Of a DNA stretch of 64,000 nucleotides, positions 27,408-36,938 are shown piece after piece (position 1 is the stretch's first letter; each line of letters opens with the position of its first letter). Made by a program: the position numbers and the translations under genes. The notes beneath the pieces were generated by a model. The model saw only the letters and a program-made list of their open reading frames with translations, searched no databases and was not told the origin of the DNA. The stretch comes from Rhizobium anhuiense (lineage in GTDB: Bacteria > Pseudomonadota > Alphaproteobacteria > Rhizobiales > Rhizobiaceae), in the NCBI RefSeq assembly GCF_003985145.1, contig NZ_ML133523.1, positions 62,001 through 126,000 of the forward strand. The letters are read 5' to 3'.

Positions 27408-27694
27408 GCTCTAACACTTTTGCCGGAACGGGTCCAGCTTACGGCGATAATTTCCCAAAGACAGGCCACCGATGCGCAAACGCCGTCTTGAAGGACGGGC
27501 GACAAGGCGGTTATATCAGCGCGTGCCCGCCCTGGAACGACGAGCGCATGCTCCGCCAGGCCCGTGCGCTCGACCTCGAAAAGCTCGATCTCAGGACAGT
27601 TTTACCCGCGTCGATCTCCTCGCCGCGGCAAGGGGTACATCGTTTCATCGGGCGGGCGGAACTTCGCCGTGCGATCAATGCCGAGGCCGAAAGA
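27408..27694. other. gap between NTF2-like and MFS genes
   Basis: About 290 bp between the palindrome and the chosen MFS start. A frame is open across it (from 27488, in frame with the MFS gene), but it lacks a membrane segment or other protein feature and no good Shine-Dalgarno precedes its starts. It probably holds the MFS promoter and leader; nothing further is recognised. Confidence 0.4.
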
Positions 27695-28930
27695 ATGACC
27701 GATACACAATTGGAAGCTGCCAGCGCCAGGCCGGGCTCGATCTACTGGAAGCGCAACCTGGTGATCTCGCTGATCGGCTCCTTCACCACGATCGTGGCGA
27801 TGACGCTGCTGCTTCCCTTTCTGCCGCTCTATGTCGAGGAACTCGGTGTCAGCGACCATGCGGCGATCGTGCAATGGTCGGGCATCGCCTATGGCGCCAC
27901 CTTCTTTGCCGCCGCCCTCGTCGCGCCGCTCTGGGGGCGGCTCGGCGATATCTATGGCCGCAAGCTGATGCTGGTGCGCGCCAGTCTCGGCATGACGGTG
28001 GCGATCGCGCTGATGGGCATGGCCGGCAATGTCTGGCAGTTGGTGGCGCTGCGCCTCTTCGTCGGGCTTGCCGGCGGGTACTCCTCCGGCTCTATGGTGC
28101 TGGTGGCGACGCAGACGCCGAAGGACCGTTCGGCCTGGGCGCTCGGCGTGCTCTCCTCCGGCATCATGGCCGGCAATCTCGTCGGGCCGCTGCTCGGCGG
28201 GGCGCTGCCGCCGATCATCAGCATCCGCGGCACGTTTCTCGCCGCCGGCGGCATGATCTTCCTCGCCTTTCTCGCCACGGCCCTGCTGATCAAGGAGGAG
28301 AAATCGCCGGCCCGCAAGCAGGCCGCCAAGGCCAGCGGCGGCTGGAAATCCATTGCCGACAAGCGGCCTGTCGTCGCCATGCTGGCAACCGGCATGCTGT
28401 TGATGTTTGCCAATATGTCGATCGAGCCGATCATCACCGTCTATGTCGCGCAGCTGGTGGCCGTAGAAGCCCAGGTGACGATCGTATCGGGCGTCGTCAT
28501 GTCGGCCGCCGCCCTCGGCAGCATTCTCTCGGCCTCGTGGCTCGGCAAGCTTGCAGACAGGATCGGCCATTGGCCGGTGATTTCAGGCGCCCTCGCCGTC
28601 GCCGGGCTGCTGTTGATCCCACAGGCCTTCGTCACCAGCTCCTGGCAGCTGATCATCCTGCGTTTTCTGATGGGCGCAGCACTTGGCGGGCTTCTGCCCT
28701 GCATCGCCGCCGTCATCCGCCACAGCGTGCCGGACAGTGCGGCCGGCAGCATTCTCGGGCTTTCCATCTCCTCGCAATATGTCGGCCAGGTCGCCGGTCC
28801 CATCCTTGGCGGCTTCGTCGGCGGCCATATCGGCATGCGGGCGGTTTTCCTCGGCACCTCCGTGCTGCTTGTCGCCGGCGCTGCCTATGCCTGGGTAGCG
28901 CGGCCGCGGGATCGGCAGACATCCGGCTAA
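27695..28930 (+). CDS. MFS transporter (DHA1/TetA-like)
   Basis: 411 residues with 12 predicted helices. Motif A of the MFS is visible as VAPLWGRLGDIYGRKLMLVRAS in the 2-3 loop, and again as SASWLGKLADRIGHW in the second half. Relatives (MdtG, TetA group) export drugs. ATG 27695 has GAGG nine bases upstream and begins shortly before helix 1; in-frame starts back to 27488 cannot be excluded. Its stop overlaps the stop of the convergent TetR gene. Confidence 0.85.
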   Translation: MTDTQLEAASARPGSIYWKRNLVISLIGSFTTIVAMTLLLPFLPLYVEELGVSDHAAIVQWSGIAYGATFFAAALVAPLWGRLGDIYGRKLMLVRASLGMTVAIALMGMAGNVWQLVALRLFVGLAGGYSSGSMVLVATQTPKDRSAWALGVLSSGIMAGNLVGPLLGGALPPIISIRGTFLAAGGMIFLAFLATALLIKEEKSPARKQAAKASGGWKSIADKRPVVAMLATGMLLMFANMSIEPIITVYVAQLVAVEAQVTIVSGVVMSAAALGSILSASWLGKLADRIGHWPVISGALAVAGLLLIPQAFVTSSWQLIILRFLMGAALGGLLPCIAAVIRHSVPDSAAGSILGLSISSQYVGQVAGPILGGFVGGHIGMRAVFLGTSVLLVAGAAYAWVARPRDRQTSG

Positions 28931-29541
28931 GGCGCGCTCCCGCAGATCATCTCGACGCCTGACCGGGCGATCGCTTCCAGCGTCTCGCGGCTGTCGCCGG
29001 CGCGGGCGCGGACGGCGAGCGAATGCATGACGGCGGAGGCGAGCCTTGCAAGCATCTGCGGATCGGCGCTTCGGGGAAGCTCGCCCCTTTCCACGGCAAG
29101 GCGCATGCGCTTTTCGATCTCGTCGTCGAAATCGTTGAGGCTGCGGCCGAGCACTTCGCGGACCCGCTCATGCTGGACCGCTTCGGCCGATGCCGTGCCG
29201 ATCAGCAGGCAGCCGCGGGCGGCGGTTTCACCGTGCAGATAGATCGCCAGCGCACCCGCATAGACGCGGGCGATATTGTCGCGAAGCGGCAGTGACGGGT
29301 CGAGCGCCTCAATCAGCACGTCCATGCCGTCCTGCCGATACCCCTCCAGCGTATCGAGATAGAGATCCTCCTTGTCACCGAAGGCGCCGTAGAGGCTCGG
29401 GCGGTTGAGGTTGGTCGCAGCGCTCAGATTGTCGAGCGAGGCGGCGGCAAAACCCCTGTCCCAGAACACATCCCGCGCCTTGCCAAGCGCCGCCTTGGGG
29501 TCGAAGCCCCTCGGGCGGCCGCGCTTCTTCTCGTCCTTCAT
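28927..29541 (-). CDS. TetR family transcriptional regulator
   Basis: 204 residues. The N-terminal HTH reads FDPKAALGKARDVFWDRGFAAASLDNLSAATNLNRPSLYGAF, of the type found in regulators of glutathione transferase and oxidoreductase genes. The C-domain has AARGCLLIGTASAEA, a conserved stretch of this subgroup (TetR_C with Cys that may sense electrophiles). The gene is divergent from a GST gene, with a 17-base inverted repeat pair between them, and its 3' end overlaps the MFS gene by 4 bp. It probably represses both itself and the GST. Confidence 0.88.
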   Translation of the reverse strand: MKDEKKRGRPRGFDPKAALGKARDVFWDRGFAAASLDNLSAATNLNRPSLYGAFGDKEDLYLDTLEGYRQDGMDVLIEALDPSLPLRDNIARVYAGALAIYLHGETAARGCLLIGTASAEAVQHERVREVLGRSLNDFDDEIEKRMRLAVERGELPRSADPQMLARLASAVMHSLAVRARAGDSRETLEAIARSGVEMICGSAP

Positions 29542-29543
29542 AT

Positions 29544-29601
29544 TTTGTACCGTTTCGCATTAAATTCTTGACGAAGTTTATTTTATGCGAAACAGTACAA
29601 A
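29544..29601. promoter_or_regulatory. paired inverted repeats, TetR operator region
   Basis: TTTGTACCGTTTCGCAT (29544-29560) and ATGCGAAACAGTACAAA (29585-29601) are inverted copies matching at 16 of 17 positions, 24 bp apart. The left arm starts 3 bases from the TetR start codon, and the right arm is in the GST leader, 57 bases before its ATG. TTGACG (29568-29573) lies between them and may be a -35 box. Confidence 0.7.
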
Positions 29602-29657
29602 TGTTCAACGCTATCGGCGGGCGGCATCACCTGCCTCCCCAAGGAGAGGAAACCGCA

Positions 29658-30341
29658 ATGAAACTCTATATGCACGCCGCGGCCTGTTCGCTTTCGCCGC
29701 ACATCATCTGCCGGGAGCTGGGGCTCGATATCGAACTCGTCCAGGTCGACCGGCAGACCCATCGGACGAGCAACGGCGAGGATTATCTAGCCATCAACGG
29801 CAACGGCTATGTGCCGGCGCTGATGCTCGACGATGGCAAGGTGTTGACCGAGGGGCCGGCGATCGTACAGTTCCTCGCCGACAGCGTGCCCGAAGGAGCA
29901 GCCCTGTTGCCTGAGGTCGGCAACATCCGCCGCAACGAGGTGCAATCCTATCTCAACTTCATCACTGCCGAGCTGCACAAGCCGATGGTGTTGCTCTTCA
30001 ATCCGATTTATTCCAGCGTTCACGAGGAGATCCGCGCGCTGATATCGAAGCGACTCGCCTGGCTGAACGGCCGTCTTGCCGGACCCTATCTCACCGGCGA
30101 TGCGTTTACGGTGGCGGATGCCTATCTCTTCGTCTGCCTGAACTGGTCGCCTTGGACCAACATCGATCTCAAGCAATGGCCGGCACTGCACGGCTTCATG
30201 GCCCGCGTGGCGGCTCGACCGAAGGTGCGCGAGGCGCTGCAGGCCGAAGATCTCGAGGCCTTCGATGCCGACGGCGTCTATTTTGCGCCACACGCCTATC
30301 TCGCCTCATCAGGACGGACCGGCTCGCCGGTCAGGCCGTAA
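29658..30341 (+). CDS. gst: glutathione S-transferase (beta-class like)
   Basis: 227 residues. MKLYMHAAACSLSPHIICRELG carries the beta-class Cys near residue 9-10, and GYVPALMLDDGKVLTEGPAIVQFLAD is the glutathione site with cis-Pro and Glu. The C-terminal TGDAFTVADAYLFVCLNW box is also typical. It conjugates electrophiles or reduces peroxides. ATG 29658 has AAGGAGAGGA upstream; the frame extends into the operator region. It is probably controlled by the divergent TetR gene. Confidence 0.9.
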   Translation: MKLYMHAAACSLSPHIICRELGLDIELVQVDRQTHRTSNGEDYLAINGNGYVPALMLDDGKVLTEGPAIVQFLADSVPEGAALLPEVGNIRRNEVQSYLNFITAELHKPMVLLFNPIYSSVHEEIRALISKRLAWLNGRLAGPYLTGDAFTVADAYLFVCLNWSPWTNIDLKQWPALHGFMARVAARPKVREALQAEDLEAFDADGVYFAPHAYLASSGRTGSPVRP

Positions 30342-30376
30342 ACACGAGGTCGGCCACACCGCGACTCCGAGGGGTA

Positions 30377-31210
30377 TCAGACGGCGTTGACGGCGACCGG
30401 CAGGGCACGCTTGTGGCCGGTGGCACGATAGGCGGCGAGGATGCGGCGGCGGGCGATCTCGCCGACCGGCCTGCCTTCGAGGAAATCGTCGATCTCGTCA
30501 TAGCTGACGCCATAGGCTTCTTCATCGGGGCGCAATGGGCGCTCGCTCTCGAGATCGGCCGTCGGCACCTTGAACACCAGCTCGTCCGGGGCGCCGAGGC
30601 GCTTTGCCAGCAGACGGACGCGGCGTTTGTTGAGGCCGGCGAGCGGCAGGATATCGGCGGCGCCATCGCCGAACTTGGTGAAGAAGCCCATGACCGCCTC
30701 GGCCGCGTGATCGGTGCCGATGACGAGGCCACCAAGGGCGCCGGCCAGGGCGAACTGGGCGATCATCCGCTGACGGGCCTTGATGTTGCCGAGGATGAAA
30801 TCCTGCCGGCCGGCATCGGCGAAGGCGAGGCCGCCATTTAGCGCGGCGGCAAGCATCGCATCGGCCGGCTCCTTGATGTTGACCACCATCGAGCGGTCGG
30901 CGCCGATCGTTTCCAGCGCCCTCACCGCATCGGCCTCATCTGCCTGGACGCCGTAGGGCAGGCGCACGGCGATGAATTCGGCGGTGTGGCCGCTGTCCCG
31001 CAGCTCGCGCACCGCCTTCTGAGCCAGCAGCGCCGCCGTCAGCGAATCGACGCCGCCGCTGATGCCGAGGACGTAGCCGCGCATGCCCGAGGCGACGAGA
31101 TAATCCTTGAGGAACGCGGTCCGCCGTTCGATCTCGTGCTCAGGGTCGATGTCGGCGGCAACACCCAGTTCGCGGATGATCTCGCCTTGTTCGTCGAACA
31201 GCACCGTCAT
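30377..31210 (-). CDS. nadE: NH3-dependent NAD+ synthetase
   Basis: 277 residues with no glutaminase domain, so the enzyme uses ammonia. The ATP pyrophosphatase P-loop SGGVDS is in [18 protein letters not shown], and [27 protein letters not shown] is the NaAD/ATP-binding hallmark. It makes NAD+ from deamido-NAD+ in the cytoplasm. ATG 31210 has GGGAGGAGAG upstream; 33 codons of open frame before it are not used. A rhizobial genome normally also has a glutamine-dependent NadE, so this may be a second copy. Confidence 0.93.
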   Translation of the reverse strand: MTVLFDEQGEIIRELGVAADIDPEHEIERRTAFLKDYLVASGMRGYVLGISGGVDSLTAALLAQKAVRELRDSGHTAEFIAVRLPYGVQADEADAVRALETIGADRSMVVNIKEPADAMLAAALNGGLAFADAGRQDFILGNIKARQRMIAQFALAGALGGLVIGTDHAAEAVMGFFTKFGDGAADILPLAGLNKRRVRLLAKRLGAPDELVFKVPTADLESERPLRPDEEAYGVSYDEIDDFLEGRPVGEIARRRILAAYRATGHKRALPVAVNAV

Positions 31211-31350
31211 AAGCCTCTCCTCCCACTTACGGAATTTCGGCGCCACTATGGCGAAAAGATGGGGGAAGACGAAACCGTTTCGGGCAGAGCTGCCATGCAT
31301 TTTATGCAAGTGGGGCGTTGGGGCGCAGTATCTCCGGGCTGGGTTCGCAC

Positions 31351-32556
31351 CTACCGCACGATCGTGAATAGCTCCACCGGATCCGCAAAACCCTTCAGCC
31401 TGTGCGCTCCGGCGGACACTACATCCCCTGCCCCGGCCTCCTGACGGAACGGTGCCGACATCAGCAAGGCCTCTCCCAACTCGCTGCAGGCGGTCTGGAT
31501 GCGGCTTACAAGATTGACGTCGCCGCCGATCAGGGTGAAGTCGAGGCGGCGGCCGGAGCCGACATTGCCGTAGCTGACCTCGCCGTAATGCAGGGCAATG
31601 CCGGCCTTCACGCCGATGCCCTCATATTGGAAATGGTCGATCTCCTCGAGGATGGCGCGGGCCGATGCCAGGGCGGCGCCGCAGGAATGGGCGGCATCGT
31701 AACCCGGGAAGAAGGCAAGCACGCCATCGCCCATGAACTTCAGCACCTCGCCGCCTTCGCGGGTGATGGCCGGCACGATCCTGTCGAAATAGGCATTGAG
31801 CAGGCCGAGCACGGTGCTGCCGGGCAGACGGTTCGACAGTTCGGTAAAGCCTCTGAGATCGCAGAGCAGCAGTGCCGCCTCCATCGATTCGATCTCGTCG
31901 CGGCGGATGCGGCCGGCCAGGATGCGGCTTGCCGTCAGCGGGCCGATATAGGTATCGAGCAGGCTGAGCTCGACCTGGCGCAGAATGCGCAGCTCGCTGG
32001 TGTTGCGCAGCGCCGGCAGGATGCGCTCGATCACCTGACGCTCGGGAGCGGTGAAGCCGCCAGGCCGCCTGGTGCCGAAGACGGCGGCGCTGACCGGGCC
32101 GTCGACGTTGCAGAGCGGCGCGATGACGAGCTGCATCAGGCCGCGATCGGCGAAGACATCGATATGCTGCCAGCGGCCATGCACGCTTTCGCCGGTATCG
32201 ACGACCAGCGGCTCCCGGGTCTCCATGACCTTGCGCAGCGGCGTATTGGCGATGGCGACGCGGGCGCCGTGTTCCCGGTCGTGGATCTCGACCGGCTCGC
32301 CCGGCGCCCAGGCGATGGTGCGGCCGATGAACTCGGGATGCAGCGTCATCAGATGCAGGGTCAACCGGTCGATAGGCAGGCCGAGCGCCTGGAGCCTGCG
32401 GCCGAGGCCGGAGACGAGGCCCGCTTCGTCGAGCGCGTGGCATTCATCGCCGGAAAGCCATTCGATGATCGACAGAAGTGCGGCGGCGCTGACGGCATGG
32501 CCGGCGGTCTTCGTTTGCAGCCTGTCGGTATCGGGAGCGTAGATCGCTGATGTCAT
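31351..32556 (-). CDS. class III adenylate/guanylate cyclase with N-terminal sensor-like region
   Basis: 401 residues. The cyclase domain occupies roughly residues 220-395: [17 protein letters not shown] holds the first metal Asp, [13 protein letters not shown] the second, and [19 protein letters not shown] the conserved GxG part. No membrane segment is seen. The first 200 residues ([15 protein letters not shown]..., [17 protein letters not shown]) look like a degenerate sensory or GAF-like fold of the type found in many rhizobial stand-alone cyclases. It makes cAMP or cGMP. AAGGAGGAG precedes the ATG, and emrB starts upstream on the same strand. Confidence 0.88.
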   Translation of the reverse strand: MTSAIYAPDTDRLQTKTAGHAVSAAALLSIIEWLSGDECHALDEAGLVSGLGRRLQALGLPIDRLTLHLMTLHPEFIGRTIAWAPGEPVEIHDREHGARVAIANTPLRKVMETREPLVVDTGESVHGRWQHIDVFADRGLMQLVIAPLCNVDGPVSAAVFGTRRPGGFTAPERQVIERILPALRNTSELRILRQVELSLLDTYIGPLTASRILAGRIRRDEIESMEAALLLCDLRGFTELSNRLPGSTVLGLLNAYFDRIVPAITREGGEVLKFMGDGVLAFFPGYDAAHSCGAALASARAILEEIDHFQYEGIGVKAGIALHYGEVSYGNVGSGRRLDFTLIGGDVNLVSRIQTACSELGEALLMSAPFRQEAGAGDVVSAGAHRLKGFADPVELFTIVR

Positions 32557-32587
32557 GGCTTTCTCCTCCTTAAGGGAAGGCGGAGCG

Positions 32588-34207
32588 CTAGTGAGCGCCG
32601 CCGCCGGAGAGTTGACCGGGTTTTCTGAGAAGCAGGCTTGCCAGCAGGGCGACGACGAGCGCGACGCCGAGCAGGAAGAAGGTGTCGCTGAAGGCCATGA
32701 TATTGGCCTGCTTGCGTATCTTGAGTGCGATGGCGACGACGGCCTTGTGCCCGGCGAGCGCCTGATCGCTGACCCCATGGCTCATGAAGTAGCCGGTCAG
32801 CCCCGCGATGCGATCGCGGGTGGCCTCCTCGAAGACCGAGACCGAATTGGTCAGAATGTTCGAGTGGAACTGTTCGCGCTTCGACAGGAAGGTCTGCAGC
32901 GAGGCGATGCCGACGGCACCGCCGAGATTGCGCATCATGTTGAAGAGTGCCGAAGCCGAACCGGCATTCTCCTGCTCGATGCCTGATGTGGCGATTGCCG
33001 AAAGCGGTGTGAAGACCAGCGCCTGGCCAATGGCGCGGACGATGTTCGGCCAGAAGAGCTGGTCGCTCGCATAATCGCCGGTCATGTGCACGTTCATGAA
33101 GTTCGAAGCGGCGAAGAGGGCAAAGCCGACGACGATCAGCAGGCGCACGTCGAAACGTTTCATCAAGCGCGGCACCAGCGGGATCAGCAGCAGCTGCGGG
33201 ATGCCCGTCCAGGCGAGAACCATGCCGATCTGCTCGGAATTATAGCCCTGGATGCGGGTCAGATAGATCGGCAGCACGAAGACCGAGCCGTAAAGCGCAA
33301 TGCCGAGCAGGAAATTGGCGACGATGCCGAAACCGAAATTGCGGCGGACCAGCAGGCGGAGGTTCAGCAGCGGAGTGGCGGTCTTCAGCTCGATGATCAG
33401 GAATAGCGTCAGCGAGACGGCGGCGATAACCGACAGGCGGACTATGAAATCGGAGCCGAACCAGTCTTCCTTGTTGCCCTCTTCCAGCACGGTCTGCAGG
33501 GCTGCGAGGCCGATCGCCATGGTGATGATACCAGGCCAGTCACCCTTGGCGAGCAGCTTCAGGTTCATCGGCGCACGGTCGAGCGAGGCCCAGAGCAGGC
33601 CGACCATCAGCGCGCCGGGCACCAGGTTGACGTAGAAGATATGTTCCCAGCCCCAGTTCTCGGTGAGGTAACCGCCGATCGTCGGGCCGATCGCCGGCGC
33701 AAAGGTGGCCGACAGGGCAAAGAGCGCAAGACCGATCGGCTGCTTGGCCTTGGGCAGCAGCGTGATGATGATGGTGAAGGCCATCGGGATCAGCACGCCG
33801 CCGGAAAAGCCCTGTATGGCGCGCAGGATAATCATCTGCTGCAAATTGGCCGCGAAGGCGCAGGCGACGGAGAAGACGAGGAAGAGGATGGCGTTGGTGA
33901 GCAGATAGTTGCGGACCGAGAAGACGCGCGCCAGCCAGGCGCTCAAGGGGATGACGACGATTTCGGCGATCAGATAGGACGTCGAGATCCAGCCGCCGTC
34001 ATCGGTGCCGGCGCCGATCGCGCCCTGGATATCGGCAAGCGAGGCATTGACGATCTGGATGTTGAGGACGGCCATGAAGGCGCCGAGTGTCGAGCCGACA
34101 ACGGCTGCCCACATGCGAAGCGGGCTCATGGCGGCAGGTGCCGCGGGCGCTGCGGCGGCGGGGCGCGCAAGCGAATTGCCGTTTGCGGCGATCTGAAGAG
34201 TGGCCAT
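32588..34207 (-). CDS. emrB: EmrB/QacA-type MFS multidrug exporter
   Basis: 539 residues with 14 predicted helices (DHA2 family). The typical GWISTSYLIAEIVVIPLSAWL and GWEHIFYVNLVPG segments are present. It should pump hydrophobic toxins outward with the membrane-fusion protein encoded upstream. GGAAGGAG precedes the ATG. It is downstream of emrA on the same strand, with 117 bp of tandem palindromic repeats between them, and is probably controlled by the divergent LysR gene. Confidence 0.9.
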   Translation of the reverse strand: MATLQIAANGNSLARPAAAAPAAPAAMSPLRMWAAVVGSTLGAFMAVLNIQIVNASLADIQGAIGAGTDDGGWISTSYLIAEIVVIPLSAWLARVFSVRNYLLTNAILFLVFSVACAFAANLQQMIILRAIQGFSGGVLIPMAFTIIITLLPKAKQPIGLALFALSATFAPAIGPTIGGYLTENWGWEHIFYVNLVPGALMVGLLWASLDRAPMNLKLLAKGDWPGIITMAIGLAALQTVLEEGNKEDWFGSDFIVRLSVIAAVSLTLFLIIELKTATPLLNLRLLVRRNFGFGIVANFLLGIALYGSVFVLPIYLTRIQGYNSEQIGMVLAWTGIPQLLLIPLVPRLMKRFDVRLLIVVGFALFAASNFMNVHMTGDYASDQLFWPNIVRAIGQALVFTPLSAIATSGIEQENAGSASALFNMMRNLGGAVGIASLQTFLSKREQFHSNILTNSVSVFEEATRDRIAGLTGYFMSHGVSDQALAGHKAVVAIALKIRKQANIMAFSDTFFLLGVALVVALLASLLLRKPGQLSGGGAH

Positions 34208-34260
34208 GGCTTATCTCCTTCCAGCTCTCGCGGGAAACTTTCTCATGACGGGGTTCGGGT

Positions 34261-34328
34261 GATCATTCGGGGAATGATCGAGATCATTGAGGAATGATCG
34301 GGATCATTCGGGGAATGATGGGGATCAT
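34261..34328. repeat. tandem palindromic repeats between emrA and emrB
   Basis: Three and a third units of about 21 bp, each starting GATCATT and containing ATCATTC-GGG-GAATGAT or a close variant (GATCATTGAGGAATGATC). Every unit is itself an inverted repeat. They lie in the 117-bp space between the emrA stop (34325) and the emrB start (34207), and the last partial unit overlaps the emrA stop. Confidence 0.85.
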
Positions 34329-35611
34329 CCAGCCTGGCTGGACAATCTCTCTTCGTCCGCCCCAGAGGCTTGGGCAGGCTTGGCTTGGGCAGGCTTGGTT
34401 TCGGCAGCTTGGGTTTGGGCAGCCTTGGTATCGATTTCGGGCTCGACCGACATGCCCGAACGCAACAGGCCGCTCAGAGGCTCGTCGTCGATGACGATCT
34501 TGACCGGGATGCGCTGGACGATCTTGGTGAAGTTGCCGGTGGCATTATCCGGCGGCAGCAGCGAGAATTCCAGGCCGCTTGCCGGCGAAACGCTGTCGAC
34601 ATGACCCTTGATCGAGATGTCGGGAAAGCTGTCGACCTTGATCTCGACCGGCTGGCCGGGGCTGATATAGGTCAGCTGCGTTTCCTTGAAATTGGCGACG
34701 ACATAGACCGCATGCAGCGGCACGACGGCCATCAGTTGCGTGCCCGAGGTGACATACTGGCCGACGCGGATCGAGCGGGCGCCGACCGTGCCGTCGACGG
34801 CGGCGACGATGTCCGTATAGGAGAGGTTGAGCTCCGCCTGCTGGGCGGCGGCGGCGGCGCGGTCGCGCTGGGCAGCCGACTGTTCGCGCTGGGTTTGCAG
34901 CACCGGCACCTTGTTTTGAGCTGCAACGAGGGCTGCCCGGTCGCGCTCGACGGCGGCAGCGGCCTGTTCCCTGGCCGACTGGGTCTGCTCGGCACGGGAC
35001 TGAGTGCCGGCGCCGTTGGTGATGAGGCGGGCCCAGCGGGCGGCGTCCGACACGGCAAAATCCAGCGAGGCCTGCGAGGCGTCGATCGTCGCCCTCGCCT
35101 GCTCGATCACCGACTGCTGCAAGGCGATCTGGGCATCGATATTGGTGATGGCGGCTTCGGCCGCCTTCACATCGGCTCTCGCCTGCGACAGGGCAGCCTG
35201 GAAGTCGCGGTCGTCGATGCGGGCGAGAACCTGACCGGCTTTGACCTGGTCATTATCGCTGACCAGCACTTCCCTGATATAGCCGGCGACCTTCGGGGCG
35301 ACAGTGGTGTAATCGGCCTTCACATAGGCATCATCGGTGGATTCGATGAAGCGGCCGACCGTCCAGTACCGGTAGCCGAAATCGCCGGCGAAAGCGACGC
35401 CGGCAAGCAGCGCGGCGGCAAGGACGGCGCGCTTGACGATCCCCCGACCGGCCTTTCCGGAAGCACCCGCGACCGGCGCTTCCGCAACCGGTGCTTCGGC
35501 GGCCGGCATGGGCGGCGCCTCGGCAGTGGGCGTCCTGGCAGCTTCCTCGGCCAGGATCTGCTCGGCCTGCCTGGAAGTTTCGAAAACTTGCCTCTGGGGT
35601 AACTCGACCAT
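34325..35611 (-). CDS. emrA: EmrA-like membrane fusion (HlyD) protein
   Basis: 428 residues. One N-terminal anchor helix (AVLAAALLAGVAFAGDFGYRY) follows a Pro/Ala-rich cytoplasmic stretch. Next come a lipoyl-like half (SDNQVKAGQVLARIDDRDF), a long Gln/Ala-rich coiled coil, and a barrel (TVGARSIRVGQYVTSGTQLMAVVPL). It should link EmrB to an outer-membrane channel. The C-terminus is a low-complexity Gln/Ala/Pro tail (ETKPAQAKPAQASG) encoded by short GC-rich repeats. ATG 35611 is preferred because AAGGAG is 8 bases upstream; ATG 35617 also exists. It is divergent from the LysR gene. Confidence 0.9.
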   Translation of the reverse strand: MVELPQRQVFETSRQAEQILAEEAARTPTAEAPPMPAAEAPVAEAPVAGASGKAGRGIVKRAVLAAALLAGVAFAGDFGYRYWTVGRFIESTDDAYVKADYTTVAPKVAGYIREVLVSDNDQVKAGQVLARIDDRDFQAALSQARADVKAAEAAITNIDAQIALQQSVIEQARATIDASQASLDFAVSDAARWARLITNGAGTQSRAEQTQSAREQAAAAVERDRAALVAAQNKVPVLQTQREQSAAQRDRAAAAAQQAELNLSYTDIVAAVDGTVGARSIRVGQYVTSGTQLMAVVPLHAVYVVANFKETQLTYISPGQPVEIKVDSFPDISIKGHVDSVSPASGLEFSLLPPDNATGNFTKIVQRIPVKIVIDDEPLSGLLRSGMSVEPEIDTKAAQTQAAETKPAQAKPAQASGADEERLSSQAG

Positions 35612-35748
35612 CGTCATTCTCCTTCACCGTTGGCCTCCTCTGTGAGAGGCCATGTTCGATGCGAAGAAAATGCGCCCTGACATTTATTTTGATAATCTGT
35701 TTAAATCGGGAAGGATCATCAACTCTCAGCGGATAATCCGAGGGCAAT

Positions 35749-36651
35749 ATGGATCGGCTGACAAGCCTCACAGTCTTTGGCCGGGTGGTGGAATGCGGCG
35801 GTTTTTCCGCCGCGGCGCGCCGGCTCAACATGTCGGTCACCATGGTCGGCAATCACGTGCAATCGCTGGAGGATCGGCTCGGCGTGCGACTGCTCAACCG
35901 CACGACACGCAAGGTCAGCCTGACCGAAACCGGCAAATATTACTACGAACGCTCGTCGCAGATCCTGGCCGAACTTGAGGAGGCGGACCGGACGGCCGGC
36001 GCGCTGAGCTCGACGCCGCGCGGCACGCTGAGGGTCTATACCAGCAGTGCCATCGTGCGTTTCCTGCTGCCCGTCGTCAGCGAATATATGGAGCTCTATC
36101 CGTCGATCTCACTCGATTTCAGCGTCGGCGAGCGGATGGTCGACATGATCGAGGATGGCTACGACCTGGTGATGCGCACCGTACCGCCGCCGGATTCCTC
36201 GCTCGTTGCCCGCAAGCTGACGCCCTGGCGCCATATGCTCGTCTGCTCGCCGGCCTATTTCGAGAGTCATCCGATGCCGAAGAAGCCGGCGGAGGTCGCG
36301 GAGCACAATTGCCTGCAATATGCCTATTATCCCTATGGCGACGAATGGCGCTTCGAGGATGGCGCGGGCAACCCGGAGAGCGTCAAGATCGCCGGCAACG
36401 TCGTCTCCAACAGCGCCGAGATGCTGCGCTTCCTGACGCTGAGCGGGCGGGGCATCTTCCTGGCGCCGAGCTTCGTGGTGTTCGACGACATCGCCGAAGG
36501 GCGGCTGGTGAAGATCATGCCGGACTACCGGCCGGTGGAATTCAACATCAACGCGGTCTATCCCAACCGCAGCCACCTGCCGACGAAGGTGCGGCTGTTC
36601 ATCGATCTCTTGGTGGAGAGATTTGCCGAGCATCGGAAGTGGATGACGTGA
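35749..36651 (+). CDS. LysR family transcriptional regulator
   Basis: 300 residues. The N-terminal winged HTH is DRLTSLTVFGRVVECGGFSAAARRLNMSVTMVGNHVQSLEDRLG with typical LysR spacing, followed by the periplasmic-binding-protein-like effector domain (GTLRVYTSSAIVRFLLPVVSEYMELYPSI). It is divergent from emrAB, with a 137-bp AT-rich intergenic region, the normal arrangement for a LysR regulator acting on an efflux pump. CGAGGG lies just before the ATG. Confidence 0.9.
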   Translation: MDRLTSLTVFGRVVECGGFSAAARRLNMSVTMVGNHVQSLEDRLGVRLLNRTTRKVSLTETGKYYYERSSQILAELEEADRTAGALSSTPRGTLRVYTSSAIVRFLLPVVSEYMELYPSISLDFSVGERMVDMIEDGYDLVMRTVPPPDSSLVARKLTPWRHMLVCSPAYFESHPMPKKPAEVAEHNCLQYAYYPYGDEWRFEDGAGNPESVKIAGNVVSNSAEMLRFLTLSGRGIFLAPSFVVFDDIAEGRLVKIMPDYRPVEFNINAVYPNRSHLPTKVRLFIDLLVERFAEHRKWMT

Positions 36652-36689
36652 GGGGCAGACATCGGGACTATAGGCTGCCCTCACAGCCA

Positions 36690-36835
36690 GAAAATTGCCC
36701 CTCACCCTAACCCTCTCCCCGCAAACGGGACGTACCATGCGAGAGGTCTGTGGGGAACGGAGAGGTCGCGGCATGCCCCTTCTCCCCGCGGGGAGAAGGT
36801 GGCGGCAGCTGGATGAGGGGCGGACGCAGACTCGG
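36690..36835. repeat. RIME-like intergenic element (copy 3)
   Basis: TTGCCCCTCACCCTAACCCTCTCCCCGC at 36696, CCTTCTCCCCGCGGGGAGAAGG near 36777, and GCAGCTGGATGAGGGGCGG at the end. It lies in the 287-bp gap between the convergent LysR and aminotransferase genes. The last 100 bases of the gap show nothing recognisable. Confidence 0.75.
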
Positions 36836-36938
36836 ATTTTGCTGGAGGCGACCGCCCCTGCCCTACGCTTGCGCTCCGGGCGTTCGCAGCTGCAATCGAT
36901 TCACTGGATCGATTGCTTCGGCTGCGCCGAACCGCTGC

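Noticed and set aside
27488..27694. N-terminal extension of the MFS gene
   Set aside because: In frame, but no helix or motif and poor starts; family proteins begin shortly before the first helix.
34261..34328. CRISPR-like repeat array
   Set aside because: Repeat units are directly adjacent with no unique spacers, so this is a tandem dyad repeat.
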